A DNA stretch of 64,000 nucleotides from Lucifuga dentata. Lineage: Eukaryota > Chordata > Actinopteri > Ophidiiformes > Bythitidae. Numbering within the stretch: position 1 is the first letter of the stretch; each line of letters starts with the position of its first letter. The position numbers and the translations under genes were made by a program. Below the pieces are notes generated by a model, which saw only the letters and a list, made by a program, of their open reading frames with translations, searched no databases and was not told the DNA's origin. Location: the NCBI GenBank assembly GCA_014773175.1, contig VXCM01000218.1, positions 124,001 through 188,000 of the forward strand, written 5' to 3'. This document shows positions 1-12,394 of this stretch, piece by piece.

Positions 1-792
1 TTGATTTCCTGACTGATTGTTAAATGTGCACAACGTCCACAGTATCTTTTCCTTTGCACAATTCTTGTAGTGAATAATTTGTTCCTCAGCTGGAACAGAA
101 ATATGTATGTATCCTGACTTTATCACTGTTAAAATGTTATTGCTATAGCAAAATATGCTCATTTTAAATCCATTCGGCAAGTCATTATTCATAGTATACT
201 TATAATCCCCTGCAGTGTTGTGTACCAATCATATATTAAAAATTGGAAGCTAAGGAATGGCCATGCTTTTATTTTAAGGCATGATTGCTGACAAAAAAAA
301 AACATGTTTACTTTGTAACAGCTTGTGGAAATCATTAATGAGTTCATTTGTATTGGATTTTAATATAAAGTGAAACTTTATTTCTGTTTTGTTCAAATGA
401 CGTAAATATAACCAGGTTTGTTTCTGCCCAGCCAGGGTTTGTTTCACAAGCATGCAAGTTTCTGATATGTACATGGTCATTCAGAAACACACAAATGCAA
501 GTGCAGTACTGCATACAAATAATGCACAATACATATACTGTAAGTCATTACCTGACAAACCAGCAGTAACAGGTTAACGTGTACAAAAAATCCTATACAC
601 ACACAAAATACATGCTCACATGCACAGACAAATTTACTCTACATTCAAACACCGGAGTTTTCTCATTTCTTTGCCTCATCGTCGCCTTTGAATAGTACAA
701 AAGACCAGCCATTGCTTTATAATGAGTCTTGACCTGTAACCTGACCTTTTCATCAAGGCAATGTCCTGTGCGATATCTAATCCCCACCATAG
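1..792 (+). other. neo1: neo1 intron (upstream part)
   Basis: The window opens inside a neo1 intron. The sequence is AT-rich, with no exon-like stretch before the acceptor AG at 791-792. The only other thing seen is a short poly-A run near 293-302. Confidence 0.7.
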
Positions 793-3700
793 TTCCCAGC
801 TCCTCCCCGAAAGATGTGACGGTGGTGAGCAAGGAGAACAAACCTCGAACTATCATCGTTAACTGGCAGCCTCCGTCTGAAGCCAATGGCAAGATCACCG
901 GTTAGTCTCACATTCTGTTTCACTTTCTCTCTGTCTTCTTGCCTCTCTGCCTGTCTGACTCTCTGTGCTCTCACACACACATTTTTGGGAGTTTTAAAGT
1001 ATCTGTCTTTCTGATCATCCCTTTTAGGCTACATCATCTACTACAGCACCGATGTAAACGCAGAGGTCCATGACTGGGTTATTGAGCCAGTAGTAGGCAA
1101 TCGTCTGACCCACCAGATCCAGGAGCTGACGCTGGACACCACCTATTACTTCAAGATCCAGGCTCGAAACTCCAAGGGCATGGGCCCCATGTCTGAAGCT
1201 GTACACTTCCGCACTCCCAAGAGTAAGTTTGACCAACGGGACAGAGAGCAGTAGTAGAACTGAAATAGTATCCTGCTGGTTTGCCAAGAAACCTTCAGCC
1301 TTACTTACCTAACAGCTGCAGGCGATGTTTTCTTAATCTGCATATTGGCCAAATGAAGTCAATGTGACACCATGGAGTGATATTTCCAATGGAGTTGGGT
1401 AGCATAAAAGTTAAAGAAAAGTATTATCAAAAAGCATTCTAAAGCATACTCTGCACCAGGTACCACAAGTACAATAAAACAGCAAAAGTTCAAGCGAAAG
1501 TACATGGAAATACCTAAAAGATGGCAAATACTTCAGAGCACTGAAAAGTATTTCAAATCATATCCCAAAGTACACAAAAACATCCTGAACCACTGATATC
1601 TTTATTATATCTTCATTAAAAATGCATTTGAAAACATGCATTATGGTGTGCTGAAACAATAATGCAACAAATGTGAATAAAGTAAAAAGTTAAAAAAAAA
1701 AGTGAATAAAAAACTTTATACATAAATTGTTAAATAGATACTGTTAAAACATGGATAGATAAAATATACATATCTGGACTTTAACCACATTTGTATAGTT
1801 TGATTTTAAAATCTAAAACTGCAGTACAGAGCCAAAATGTATTTTTCTTCTTTGCTGTACAGTATTATAACTTATAGTGTTGTCTGTCTGTAAATGAAGG
1901 TATTACAAAAAATGCTGCTTAATATTTTGTAAATTTAGACATTGTCATGGGTTTTATACATATTGTACTGTGTTGTATTCAATCAGAGCCTGCCTAAAGT
2001 GTGGGTATTATGCATTAAAGTGCCAACAGTTCTTCCAATACGTTAGAAGCATATTTCCTAGTGAAAGTGTGAAAAAATTGTACAATGATCACTGATTATT
2101 AAAATATGTATTTGTGTAGACTTGGGTTACTTTAGTGTTTACTTTAGGGAACTTTGTGATATGCTTTTGGTACATGGGAATGTAGTTTAGTAGGGAAGTA
2201 AGCCTTGGGGCATTTTGAGGTACTTTTTTTTGTACTTTGGGTTATCTTACTTTTGAGTACTTCGGAGTATACTGGGAAATTGAAAGTATGCCTGCAGTAC
2301 TTTGGGATGTTTAGTAACACCCACTTTGGCCCCCTCAGAATTACTCAACAGTAACACTGAGCAGTCAAATGGGCAGAAATATAGCAGAATTAAAGTGTAC
2401 ATCGTTATAAATACCACCACAGCTTGTGCTTCATTAATATTTAATCACAAATCAAAAATTGATTTCTAGCTTTCCAAGGATGGATTTTTCCTTTCAAAAT
2501 TCCACAAGTTCTCAACTTATATTTTCTAACTAAGGCAACTTTCCCAACCATGCCTCTGTGGGAAAGTTTCTAGAGAGCCAATATATTTTATAGACCTGCA
2601 TCGTTCAAATGAACACTTTTCTCATAAGCAGTAGCATTTTGTGGCTGCTGAAAATCAGTGTGTTTGATCGTACTGTTTGTGGGCTTTTATTATTTTTCTT
2701 TAGATGCTTTGCTATTAATGTCAGCTTGGCTGCATCTGTAATACACTCTCCTCTTTCTCGCTGTAATGTTTGGTTGTCACTACACATCATTCTTCCTTCT
2801 AGTTTCTCCTCCCCAGTCTCCGTCTCTCTCTCTCTCTCTGATAGTCTCCCTCACTGCTCTTTTCGGCTAACCTATTTTTGCTTTTTATTGTCTCTCCCTC
2901 CCTGCTCTCCTTTGGCCTGTTAAGCTGAGTCCTCTGACAAAATGGCTAATGACCAAGGTAAACTCCCCCTCTACACTTGCCACCTCATGTTTCTTCTCTC
3001 TACAAATCTCTCCTCTGAGCTGGTNTTTTTTTTTTTTTTTTTTTGGTTTTTTTTGGTTTTTTTTTTGGCTTATATAAATTTTCACATTATAATGTTGCTC
3101 ACTGAAGCTTCATAGAGGCATGAATATGAGAGTAGAGGAGCAATTAAGCAGTTCAGATAGTTTCAGGAGAATATTTTTGCGATATTCAATCAAACTTTGT
3201 GTTCACTGCCAGCCTCCAACCTCCCAATGAAGCCTGGAAGCAACCAACCTCCACCTGACAGCTTTGGATCTGCAGTGGGTAAGTTTGCCTCCCATTCGCC
3301 TCTTTTAATCCTGACTGGGCAATCATGATATCAGTCAGAGAGAATTGTGCTAACTATGATCTGAGTGTGACAAAGTCCTTGAATCTTCAGAGTATTGATC
3401 TTTACAAAAGAAAAAAAAAATGCTTGTTTTCTGGCTATGCTGTTTTTCTAATACAATTTTAGAAGGACTTTTTCAGAATGTTCCCCTGTTAGTGGCCCAT
3501 CACTTTCTTTTTTCTTTTTCTTTTTTCTTGGGGTGGGGTTAGTAAAGTTTATTGTGTGAACTCAGACAGTGGAATTAAACTTGTTCTTCTCTTTCTTTTT
3601 CTCACCTTAAGGTAAACCAGGGATGACAGGAAGCGGTGAAAATCACATCCTGGTCATTGTCATCATCATTTCAGTGGGAGCCTTCACCATCATAGTGGTG

Positions 3701-5284
3701 GTGGTGGGGGCCTTTCTGTGTACACGGCGCACCACATCCCACCAGAAAAAGTAAGCAGCTCCTTAGAGCTTTCTTACCACAGATGTTATGGTTTGTCAGA
3801 ACAGGAAAAACATTAAAGATAGCTCGATTTGAGGAGGACAGAAAAGTCCTTTAATTATTCAACACACCTAATCTATGGCTCAGCTCCCTCCTGTTTCCCT
3901 TCTTCCTTGTTTGCAATCATTCAGCTTTGTCTTCCTTTCCTTAATAGTTAAATGGAGACAAGTCTTTCCTTTAACATCATCCCCCGTTTCACCATTCCTC
4001 ACCTCCAGGAAACGAGCTGCCTCCAAATCCTCTAATGGCTCCCACAAATACAAAGGAAACTCCAAAGACCTGAAGCCACCTGACTTGTGGATCCACCATG
4101 AGAGGCTGGAACTCAAGCCTATGGACAAGTCCCCAGACCCCAACCCGGTCATGACTGAAACGCCAATCCCCCGCACCTCACNAGCCTATGGACAAGTCCC
4201 CAGACCCCAACCCGGTCATGACTGAAACGCCAATCCCCCGCACCTCACAGGACATCACACCGGCCGACAGCAGCCTAGATGGGAACCCTCACCTCCAGCA
4301 GAGACGCAACTCCTACCGTGGTCAGTCTCACCCAAAGCCAAGACTTAGAAATGTGGTTTTACGAGAGAGTGATCAAATAAATGTCACTCCTGTTGCCTCA
4401 GTTTACATGCATAATAACGCTGGAAAACCTCATGAGCTTGGCAAGCAGACAGGAAGGTCCATTTTGGGAGTTGTGTAAGGAAACGGTCAAGAAGGTGTTA
4501 AATACCCTCAGGTTTGGTCCCAGGAGTAGAGATGCCTGGAGATTTTGCCATGATGTTTTAATTCATTTTCTAAGTCAGCACTTGTCTTTTGCCATTGTTT
4601 GCTTTGTTAATATCATGCAAAACATTTCATGCCTTTCATACATGATACCCATTACCTGTCATGCTTACAGTGCTGTAATTATACATGGACACTACAGAAA
4701 ATCCAAGTAACATAACCATTGATAACAAAAGAGTAATAAGAGTGAAAATATTTAAAAATCAAACCCAGTGGCATAAATTTGACTGAGGATCCACATTTGG
4801 ATCACCCAGAGAACAATAGAAAAGCAGCTCTTTCTGATTGGCTGGTTTCCGCCGTACCTTTTAGGCCACGAATCAGAGGACAGCATGTCAACACTAGCAG
4901 GCCGACGAGGGATGAGGCCTAAAATGATGATGCCATTTGACGCACAGCCACCTCAGCGTAAGTGTGTTTGTGTGAGTGGGGTATGTGCTGATAAGTGAGT
5001 TTTCTATCATCCTACAAGGTATTTTGGGGAATTATCATTTGCCAAATATGAAACAAATATAGTCATCAAGAGATCTTGGCACATCAGTTGCACGCAATTG
5101 ACAAATCTCGGTTAAATGAGTTCATTTCATGCATTTCACAGCTTCATTTGTTTTCAGAATTCATTATATGTGAAGTCTGAATGACAAAGACGATATTTGA
5201 CTAATTTTAGTTGAGGAAACCGCATGTGTGTGTATTTTATTTCCACATCCTTCATCATATTATAGCTGGTTAAACATCTTGTCC

Positions 5285-5321
<37 letters not shown>

Positions 5322-6139
5322 ATGTCCATTTCCATTTCCATTCACAGCTGTGATTAGTGCTCACCCCATCCATTCCCTTGATAACCATCATCACCATTAT
5401 CACATGGGCAGCCTGGCTTCGCCGACACGCAGCTACCTCTACCACCAGGGCAGTGGGCACCCACGCTCACACACTTGCGCCACCCCCATCTCCCATCTAG
5501 ACAGGGTGGACTCTACAGGTGAGACACTGCCACTTGCTGGCTATCACAGGCATTATGGAGTGGGTGGAGGCAAGGACAAGGCAGCAGCTGTGTCAGCTAG
5601 TCCTGGACATCTTCATTTTGTTTCCATTCATTCATTCACTGTTTCACTCATTCATCCATGTACATCTGCCCTTTTTGAGTTTTCTAGTTTGTTGCTAACC
5701 ACTTTTTCCCAGCTCCATCCTGCTCTCCGAAATCAGCTTTTCTTGATCGTTCTCATAATTTCACGATGAATAACTAAACTGTAAGGGTCCTTCCAAGGCT
5801 TGAATGTCATATCTATAAACCCTTATCATTTACCATCTTATGCCCCTCNCCCCCAGCACGGAGCCTCTGCCCCCACCCACTGTCTCATCCCAGGCCTCCT
5901 GCCCGTCTGAGCTCCTGGCCGACCCTGAAGGAAGTTACCACGGCTCCAGCACCACAGAGGAGGAACCCAGCTACTCCAGTAACCTGCCCCCCCACCGCCC
6001 GGCCCACCCACATGCTCATGCCCACCCACTCAAGAGCTTTGCTGTACCAGCTATCCCAGCCAGCAGTCATGCAACATACGAGTCGCCTGCCTTGCCCAGC
6101 ACTCCCCTGCTCGCTCAGACCGGTGAGCAGCCACACACA

Positions 6140-6187
<48 letters not shown>

Positions 6188-9100
6188 CTTAAAGGAGCAT
6201 ACCAATAATTTTGCATATTTGAGCCCAATGTATACAACCCGCATACAGGTTATATTACTGTCCACCAGTTTCCAAAACATGCTGCTGGAGCAATAAATGT
6301 TAGAATTGTTTTTCCTACCTTCCAGTCTGCCATTGGTTTCAATTCATTCCAGTACACTATAGAGCAACTTGAAATGTGCTTGAGATAAGTAATCCATCAC
6401 AGCGAACCAAAGTTACTTAATTTAGCAGGTCCAACACAGAGCTACACAGAAGAAAATGTTTGCAGTCCCAGGAGAAGACAGCTTTCACTAGAAATTAAAA
6501 TGACAGTGCCTTCTACAATTGTGTGTTAAAGTGTTAGCAGGCCAAACATTGAATTTTAAGGTGGATGTATCACCTGAATGTTTGATTTTGAAAGATTAAG
6601 GGATTTGGCAAAATAATAGGAAAACTAAAATACCGTTTTATGTTTTTGAAAATGGTTTTCAGTAACATAACATATATGAGGGTGGTTTTTATTGGGCTCA
6701 AATATGCAAAATCACAACTAAGCTTAAAGGACCATTCCTTTAAGCTTAGTTGTGTGATGAGACAAAGATGGGGACTGACATAAAGTCAATGGACGTCATA
6801 CAATGGGATAATTATTCAATCAAATCATTTAAAAACTTTACTCTTTACTAAAACTTTACTATAAATCACTTTAAAATGTTCTGCACCATTCACGCAGAAC
6901 TGCTGGATCTCCCTCAGATTGTAGTCTTTGAGAGTCTCAGACCTCTTCACACTGCATGACCCTAGAAAGGGCCTTTGCTGTTCTTTACTGAACATTGTGT
7001 TTTTGTGTATGTGTGTTACATTTTCTCATCCAGGGCCTCCTACACACCCCCATGTGGTGAAGACAGCCTCTATTGGAACATTGGGTAGGACACGAACACC
7101 TATGATGGTCAATGTGCCCAATGCGCCCGATGTACCAGAGACCAGCAAGATGCTAGAGGATGTAGATAGCGTGAGTATGGCGCCCCACAGTGGCTGCTTG
7201 CAGCATTGTGGCTTCAACCCACCAGAGTTACAGTAGGCTGATATTGTTTTTGTCATGCTTAATGATGGAAAAATGTATTGTCTACTTGACCAAAAGCAAT
7301 AGAAAACCAAAGTCCTGCCACCCTGTGTTCAACGGTTTTGTTCGTCTGTCTCTCTGAAAAGTGAAAAGAAATTCCAGGTGTTTTCTGTTCAAATTCTAAG
7401 AAGGAATGTATTTCTCTAATGGACATTAAAATTTAAACACTCATTTGTCAAAGTTTCAGATCATGATGATCAAACCAATTAAAAATGTATCCAGTAAGCC
7501 AAACCCATAGGTCTGGAACTGTTCCAAATGCTTAATTTTTGATTACTCCTGTACTGCTGTAACATGTTTATGTAAACGTGTAACACACCTGTTAAGAAAC
7601 AACCACCAAGTACAAGGTTAGCGAGCATTTTGGCCAGCATCTGTGTTTTCAGTTTGCGTGTGTTGCCAAATCAGGCCTGAGTGGCTGGCCAGAGTGGGAT
7701 TTCAGCAGGGTCCTTAAAGAGACAGTTCGTAAAATTGTTATTGTGGAGGAACTGCTGCAGCTCCTCCACTATGCTGAGTGAAAACAGTAACAGGAGTGGA
7801 CTGATGTGTCGTTTGCACTTTAAAGCATTATGAAAGTTTCAAAACAGATCTCTAAATTAAATCTGTATAATATGTCCTCTTTAAAGGACCATATGGCCAT
7901 TTTGCATGTTTGAGCCTAATATATTAAATTTTCATATACGTAACTTTACTGACAATCATTTCCCAAAGCATACTACTGGAAGGTGAATTACAAATGTTTT
8001 TCCCTACCTTCCAGACCGCCATTAGTTTCAGTTCATTCTGGTATGCTATTAAAATCAACTTGTTGATACTTGAAATGTTCTTGGGATAGGTAATCCATCA
8101 TCACCAACAAGACGTATATTCAGTTTTTTTTTTTAGAAGTTACGTAATTTTAGCGTTTAAGTGCAATAAAAAGTGTAGAGTGGAATGTATGTCTCCACCA
8201 GGGAACATGGTCCCAAAAGAAGACCTGTGTTTATGGAAAAATTTCAACGGTGACTTCATAAGGCTACATAACTATTAGTGGGCAAAATATTGATTTTTAA
8301 GGTGGGTGTATCGCTTGAATATTTAATTTTGAAAGATTAAGAGATTTTGCAAACTATCAGAAAAGCTGAAATACAGTTTTATCCTTTGGGAAATGATTGT
8401 CAGTAACGTAACATGTATGAAAATTGATTATATTAGGCTCAAACATGCAAAATGGCTGGTACAGTCCTTTAACAAAGATAAAACAACAGTTTGATGATAG
8501 CACTTAACAACAACATATCAACTGATGTTCAGCATTGTGTACTCTCTAAGCTCAATGAGACAAAATTATTTTATCTTGACAAAATTAGTAGTGTTCAAAT
8601 TTTGCACAGTACAGAAATACAGTAGATACACATTTAGCTTTCAATATGGAAAGCAAACATGTGGAACATGTTTCATCCATTTAGAAAAACCAATGAAAGC
8701 ATGTGGAAACAAATTATTCTGCAGATGTTAGTGGAACACAGGCTAGCCAGGAGAGAAGGTGAAACTTCAGCTATGTGTAGTGTACTGTTACTAGCGCCAT
8801 GTGTTAGTCATGTGTAATGAAATTATGAAAAGTCACACAGTCCTTTCACATCCATGTCAGTTTTTCTTTGGGCACTGAATTGTAAAGTCGCTTTCAACTG
8901 GACATTGATTTTAACCACATTTTCTGTTTGTTCTTTCTCTCTTTTTAATCTGTCCAACTTCAATTTCACCAATTTTTTGTGGTGTTGTCGGCTGCTTTTT
9001 GATCATTTCATTTAATTTTTAACAATCAAACTTGTCAAAATCCATAACTGGAATGATTTTATTTCGCCATTGAATCTTTTCTTTATGTCCTGATCCTTGA

Positions 9101-9435
9101 TTGGCTGTTGATGTTGGCTTCTCCTTGGCTTCTTGCATCTCTTTGTTTTCATCGTTGTGGCGCTTCAGTTCCATTGACCCATTCCCCAGCTCGCTTCACC
9201 CCACCCATATGATTCCCCTCCCTCTGTGAAAGACCCTGACTGACCCTCTCCTCCTCTCCTCTCCTCTCCTTCCTTCCTCCAGGTGCTTGCTTCCCTCCCT
9301 CCCTGCCCCTCCCCCATCCCCCGCAGTAACCCTGTTACTCTCCCTCAGAGCTACGAGCCCGATGAGCTGACCGAGGAGATGGCCCACCTCGAGGGCCTGA
9401 TGAAGGACCTGAATGCCATCACCACAGTGCCATGA
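793..9435 (+). CDS. neo1: neogenin, C-terminal part (5' end outside window)
   Basis: Neogenin is a single-pass receptor for netrins, RGM proteins and BMP-related signals. Visible exons, all with GT/AG and consistent phase: 793-900, 1028-1222, 2925-2957, 3213-3278, 3612-3750, 4009-4320, 4865-4957, 5348-5518, about 5850-6122, 7034-7170, 9349-9435 (stop TGA 9433-9435). The first two exons encode the last fibronectin III domain ([33 protein letters not shown]). Exon 3612-3750 encodes the transmembrane helix ([20 protein letters not shown]) and the stop-transfer [11 protein letters not shown]. The remaining exons encode the tail: [75 protein letters not shown], and the terminal P3 helix [20 protein letters not shown]. 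The tail matches neogenin better than its paralogue DCC. The 33-nt exon at 2925 and the 66-nt exon at 3213 are both phase 1-1, so either could be skipped. Two exons are damaged by assembly joins (N at 4182 and 5849); merging the 4182 overlap restores the frame. Confidence 0.93.
1395..2320. repeat. possible decayed fold-back repeat in neo1 intron
   Basis: The left part (about 1440-1590) is full of AAGTAC-type words (CCACAAGTAC, GCGAAAGTAC, CCCAAAGTAC). The right part (about 2140-2310) is full of their reverse complements (GTACTTTGGG several times). This suggests the two diverged arms of an inverted-repeat transposon. No clean termini or target-site duplication were found. Confidence 0.3.
4116..4248. 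other. assembly artefact: 66-bp duplicated contig overlap around N 4182
   Basis: Bases 4116-4181 and 4183-4248 are identical and separated by one N. This lies inside a neo1 exon. The exon is 312 nt as written, which does not fit its phase 2-in, phase 1-out splice sites. Removing one copy plus the N (67 nt) gives 245 nt, which does fit and gives a continuous neogenin reading frame. Confidence 0.93.
5289..5319. repeat. (TG)n microsatellite
   Basis: About 15 TG units lie in the neo1 intron, 29 bases before the acceptor of exon 5348-5518. They are followed by a short CCATTT-type repeat that serves as the pyrimidine tract. Confidence 0.95.
6131..6180. repeat. (CA)n microsatellite
   Basis: About 24 CA units with one TA interruption begin eight bases past the donor GT (6123) of the neo1 exon that ends at 6122. 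Confidence 0.95.
6189..6743. mobile_element. TTAA-flanked MITE, copy A
   Basis: A non-autonomous DNA element of about 555 bp in a neo1 intron. It begins TTAA-AGGAGCATACC and ends CCATTCCT-TTAA. Subterminal sequences TTTGCATATTTGAGCCCAAT and its inverted counterpart (GGGCTCAAATATGCAAA, about 6693-6709) form the inverted repeat. The body shares long blocks with copies at 7881, 56995 and 60731 (CCAAAACAT, TACCTTCCAG, ATTCATTCCAGTACACTAT). No transposase is present. The 3' end is complicated by an 18-bp perfect hairpin (6713-6754). Confidence 0.8.
7881..8472. mobile_element. TTAA-flanked MITE, copy B
   Basis: This 592-bp copy has the clearest ends of the four. It runs from TTAA-AGGACCATATGGCC to GGTACAGTCCT-TTAA, with inverted subterminal TTTTGCATGTTTGAGCC and GGCTCAAACATGCAAAA. 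The TTAA on both sides fits the target duplication used by piggyBac-like transposases. It lies in the neo1 intron before the last exon, in the same orientation as copy A. Confidence 0.85.
9283..9348 (+). other. neo1: possible in-frame alternative 5' extension of the last neo1 exon
   Basis: A second plausible acceptor (TTCCTTCCTCCAG, AG at 9281-9282) lies 66 nt upstream of the acceptor used for the conserved reading (AG 9347-9348). The 66 nt are open and in frame with SYEPDEL, and would add 22 mostly proline and serine residues. I prefer the downstream acceptor because it joins LEDVDS directly to SYEPDEL as in other vertebrates. Confidence 0.35.
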
Positions 9436-11760
9436 GCATGGACACACACACACATTACACACACTTACACACGCTATTCATTCACCCACACACAGCAACG
9501 CATACATACAGGAAGACACACACAGGACACACCTGAACAAAAAACTTGGGAGCCAGGGGCTGGTGGACACAAAATGGCTTCCTGGACCCAAGGAACTGTC
9601 AGCCTCTCACATCCCCCCTGCAGAGAAAAACTCCAAACTGAAACTTGGGAACTTTTTTTTGGCTCACCCTGCTCAGTCTCAGGAAGGAGATGGCCATGAG
9701 AGGGAATAAAAGTGAGACACTTCATCTTTTTATGAAGAACCATTATCAGAGACTATGAACTATTAACATTGGTCGCTTTCAACCGGAAGATTGTGAATTT
9801 TGTTTTTCCTCAGCAAAAAATAAAAAGGATTTGTGGTGACAGGAGACAAGACATGGTTGATTCAATGTCAAGACAAAAGGAGAAAGTTCCAAAATATGCT
9901 GGTATTGATGTTGGTGCTCATGCAGCACAGTCACAGTGTTTGACTAGTGTCATTTCTTTGTGCATTTTGTATATCTATTGGGCCGTTTCAGTGAAGTGAA
10001 CATTGGATATCAGCCCCCCTTTACAAGCCTACAGTATCCATAAACATCATCATTTTAAAACAGATTATGTTTTTACCCCATTGTGTCATATATTGTGCCA
10101 TGTCTTTTCATTATTTTCTATGTTTTATGTATTATTTTTTTATATGCATATCCTTATAGACATGTACATATGTTGTTTTTTTTTTTTTAAACTGCCTCAT
10201 TCTTTTGATGTTTCCCATCATTTTANCATGTACATATGTTGTTTTTTTTTTTTTAAACTGCCTCATTCTTTTGATGTTTCCCATCATTTTATTATTATTA
10301 TTATTTGGGATGAAAGTAGGATTACATTTGAGTCCTAAAGCTCAATTTTTCATATCAAGAGGAGACAGACACCTCGTGTGTTTCTATAGTACATTTTGAA
10401 TGGAATCTTGCATTCTACTCTGGCATTGTTAACCCCTTTGTGCATCAAAATGTTGTCCGTCTTTTTTTTTTTTTTTTTTTTTTTTTTGTGGGAGCTCCGT
10501 TTTAAAAGACTTACCAACATATTTGTCTGTTGGATGGTCCAGATGACTCCACCCTCCAAAGATGTCACTCAGAGGTTTACTCAGTGTCGTGGCAGATCAT
10601 ATCATTTTGTGGGATTTTACATGGTATTAATAATCAAGGGTTCCTTGGTATAGATTTGGGAAATGGAGACCCCTTGTCCAAAAAAAAAAAAAAAAAAAAA
10701 AAGTTCAATCACCTGCAACAGATAAGTTTTCTTTTATATGAGATGTTTGAACAAATGTGTGTGTTGTATCCAAAAGCCAATATTTGGTTTCAGACATCTG
10801 TGCTGCTGAACCAGGCATGCATTTCCCACAGCAGAGAGTCTTTGTTTTCCCAATGTTCACCCTGGTTCTTTGTCACATCTTATACAATGCAAAGATGTTG
10901 GCCTTTTGAATGGGACTCCCAGAATTTTCTACATGGTAGTTTTTGTATGAAGAAAAAGAAGCTCGTTCTATACACAATTCCAATGTTAAAAAAAAAGCAA
11001 CAAAAAAAAAAAAAAAANAAAAAAAAAAAAAAAACTGTTCATGTAAGAAACTAGTTTTTCATTATCCTCTTTCCCAAAGAAATTTGTCATTTACAATCAT
11101 AGTAATTTGCTCTACTTTTGTGAATACCAGATTTCTCATAAATGTGCATCCTCATGAATGTCAATATAACTGTAAGAGATTTTAACTATGGATACAAAAG
11201 GAACAAGTTTTTGGGGGAAAAAAGATTGAAAACAGAGAGGGGTGGGGGAAGAAAAAGGACCGGACTCCATTTGGGAAATAATCTATTAAGTTGTAAACAG
11301 TTGAACCTGTATTGCACTTTTTCACAATTTTTGAAAAGTACATTTCTTACATATCTTGTGTTTTAAATATCAAGCTGTTTGTGTAACGTAGTGTCCTAGG
11401 TTAGCAGCAGGCAGCTGGTCTTGTTTTTTAATGTTTATTTTTTGCTTCAGAGATGATATTTGAGCAGCCAAGTATTTACTTTGCAGCTCATGATGAGGAA
11501 TTCTGTTGTTGCTTGTATATGTACAGAGCTTTCTTTGCTTTCTGTAGAAAAATGAAAAATTCTGTGGCTTTTTAAAAAATGTTAAAAAAAAAATAGGAAA
11601 AAAAAATATGTTTTTTTTATTGGTGCTCCTATACATTGTGTATACAAACTATTATGAATACTAACAAAGTAAATGTTTCTCCTTGTCTTCTTTGCAAATG
11701 TTAAGATGTGCATTTGATACAAGTAGCTTACAGCTCAGAGCAGTATACAGACAGGCAGTT
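9436..11760 (+). other. neo1: neo1 3' UTR (downstream limit uncertain)
   Basis: The sequence downstream of the neo1 stop has no coding content. It holds CA repeats (9440-9520), an AATAAA at 9819-9824, a long T run (10461-10487), A runs (10680-10702, 10999-11034) and AT-rich sequence typical of a long vertebrate 3' UTR. N 10226 is flanked by two copies of a 65-bp sequence (10161-10225 and 10227-10291), an unmerged contig overlap. The true poly(A) site cannot be fixed by eye. It could be just after 9824 or up to about 2 kb further on. Confidence 0.55.
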
Positions 11761-11809
11761 TTCAGTAATCCTCAATATATATCGTCATTAAGTCATTATG
11801 TGCATAGAA

Positions 11810-12180
11810 ACTGTTGAATTCTGAGTTGAGATTGAATTGAGATCTTTTTTCTACAAGGTCCAGCCAGCAGGTCTGACAGGCGCAACAAGATCTTTTCCAT
11901 CTGGCAACCTTTGGGATAAGTTGAGGGTGGCACTGGGTGGGATGATCCAGTGGGAGGTGGGGCGCATATGCCAAATAGTGAAGGTGATGTTGAGCCACTA
12001 GACAGGAGGATGGAGGTTGTCTAGCTCAATGCCTTAGTTGAGAGTTTGGTACGTAGAAGTACCACTTGATGTTTTCTGTTGTCCTAAGGGCTCTGCTGCC
12101 AATGCCGCCAATTCTGTTGGCTTGAGTCTTGGTAAGTGGCCAAGACTCTGAGCCATACAGAAGGACTGGGAGGACAGCCA
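11810..12180 (-). pseudogene. LINE reverse-transcriptase C-terminal relic
   Basis: Read on the minus strand, 12180 to about 12025 gives VLPVLLYGSESWPLTKTQAN followed by RIGGIGSRALRTTENIKW. This is the 'LLYGSETW...SRALRTIENIRW' block found after the reverse-transcriptase core of many animal non-LTR retrotransposons. A second block near 11998-11815 (LPLDHPTQCHPQL, ARWKRSCC, CWLDLVEK) corresponds to the 'DHPTR...GWRRPRGRPRTRWLD' part further along. The blocks are in different frames with stops between them, so this is a dead fragment. The family assignment is from memory. Confidence 0.7.
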
Positions 12181-12394
12181 CATCAGTCTGGTGGGAAATT
12201 AACTGATGCCGCTATACTAGCCTCCAGGGTGCCTGAAGTGAGCATCTTCTGGCTATTTCTGCCTTGAGATCTCCCATGTTGGTGACTGTAGGCTAGTAAA
12301 CAAAAAACACAAAATAACAACAAAACTCCAGCATATGGAGGGATGGTAGCATGGTGCATCCGGGCCTTCACCTACACACATAAGCTGGTTTTCC

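Noticed and set aside
5290..5769. 159-codon open frame on + strand
   Set aside because: It starts inside the (TG)n repeat. Its central part is the real neo1 exon 5348-5518; the rest is intron read-through past a consensus donor.
5885..6280. 131-codon open frame on - strand
   Set aside because: It is the antisense of a neo1 exon plus the (CA)n repeat, giving a meaningless Val-Cys run.
10161..10291. 65-bp tandem repeat in the neo1 3' UTR
   Set aside because: It is a contig-overlap artefact around N 10226, not biology.
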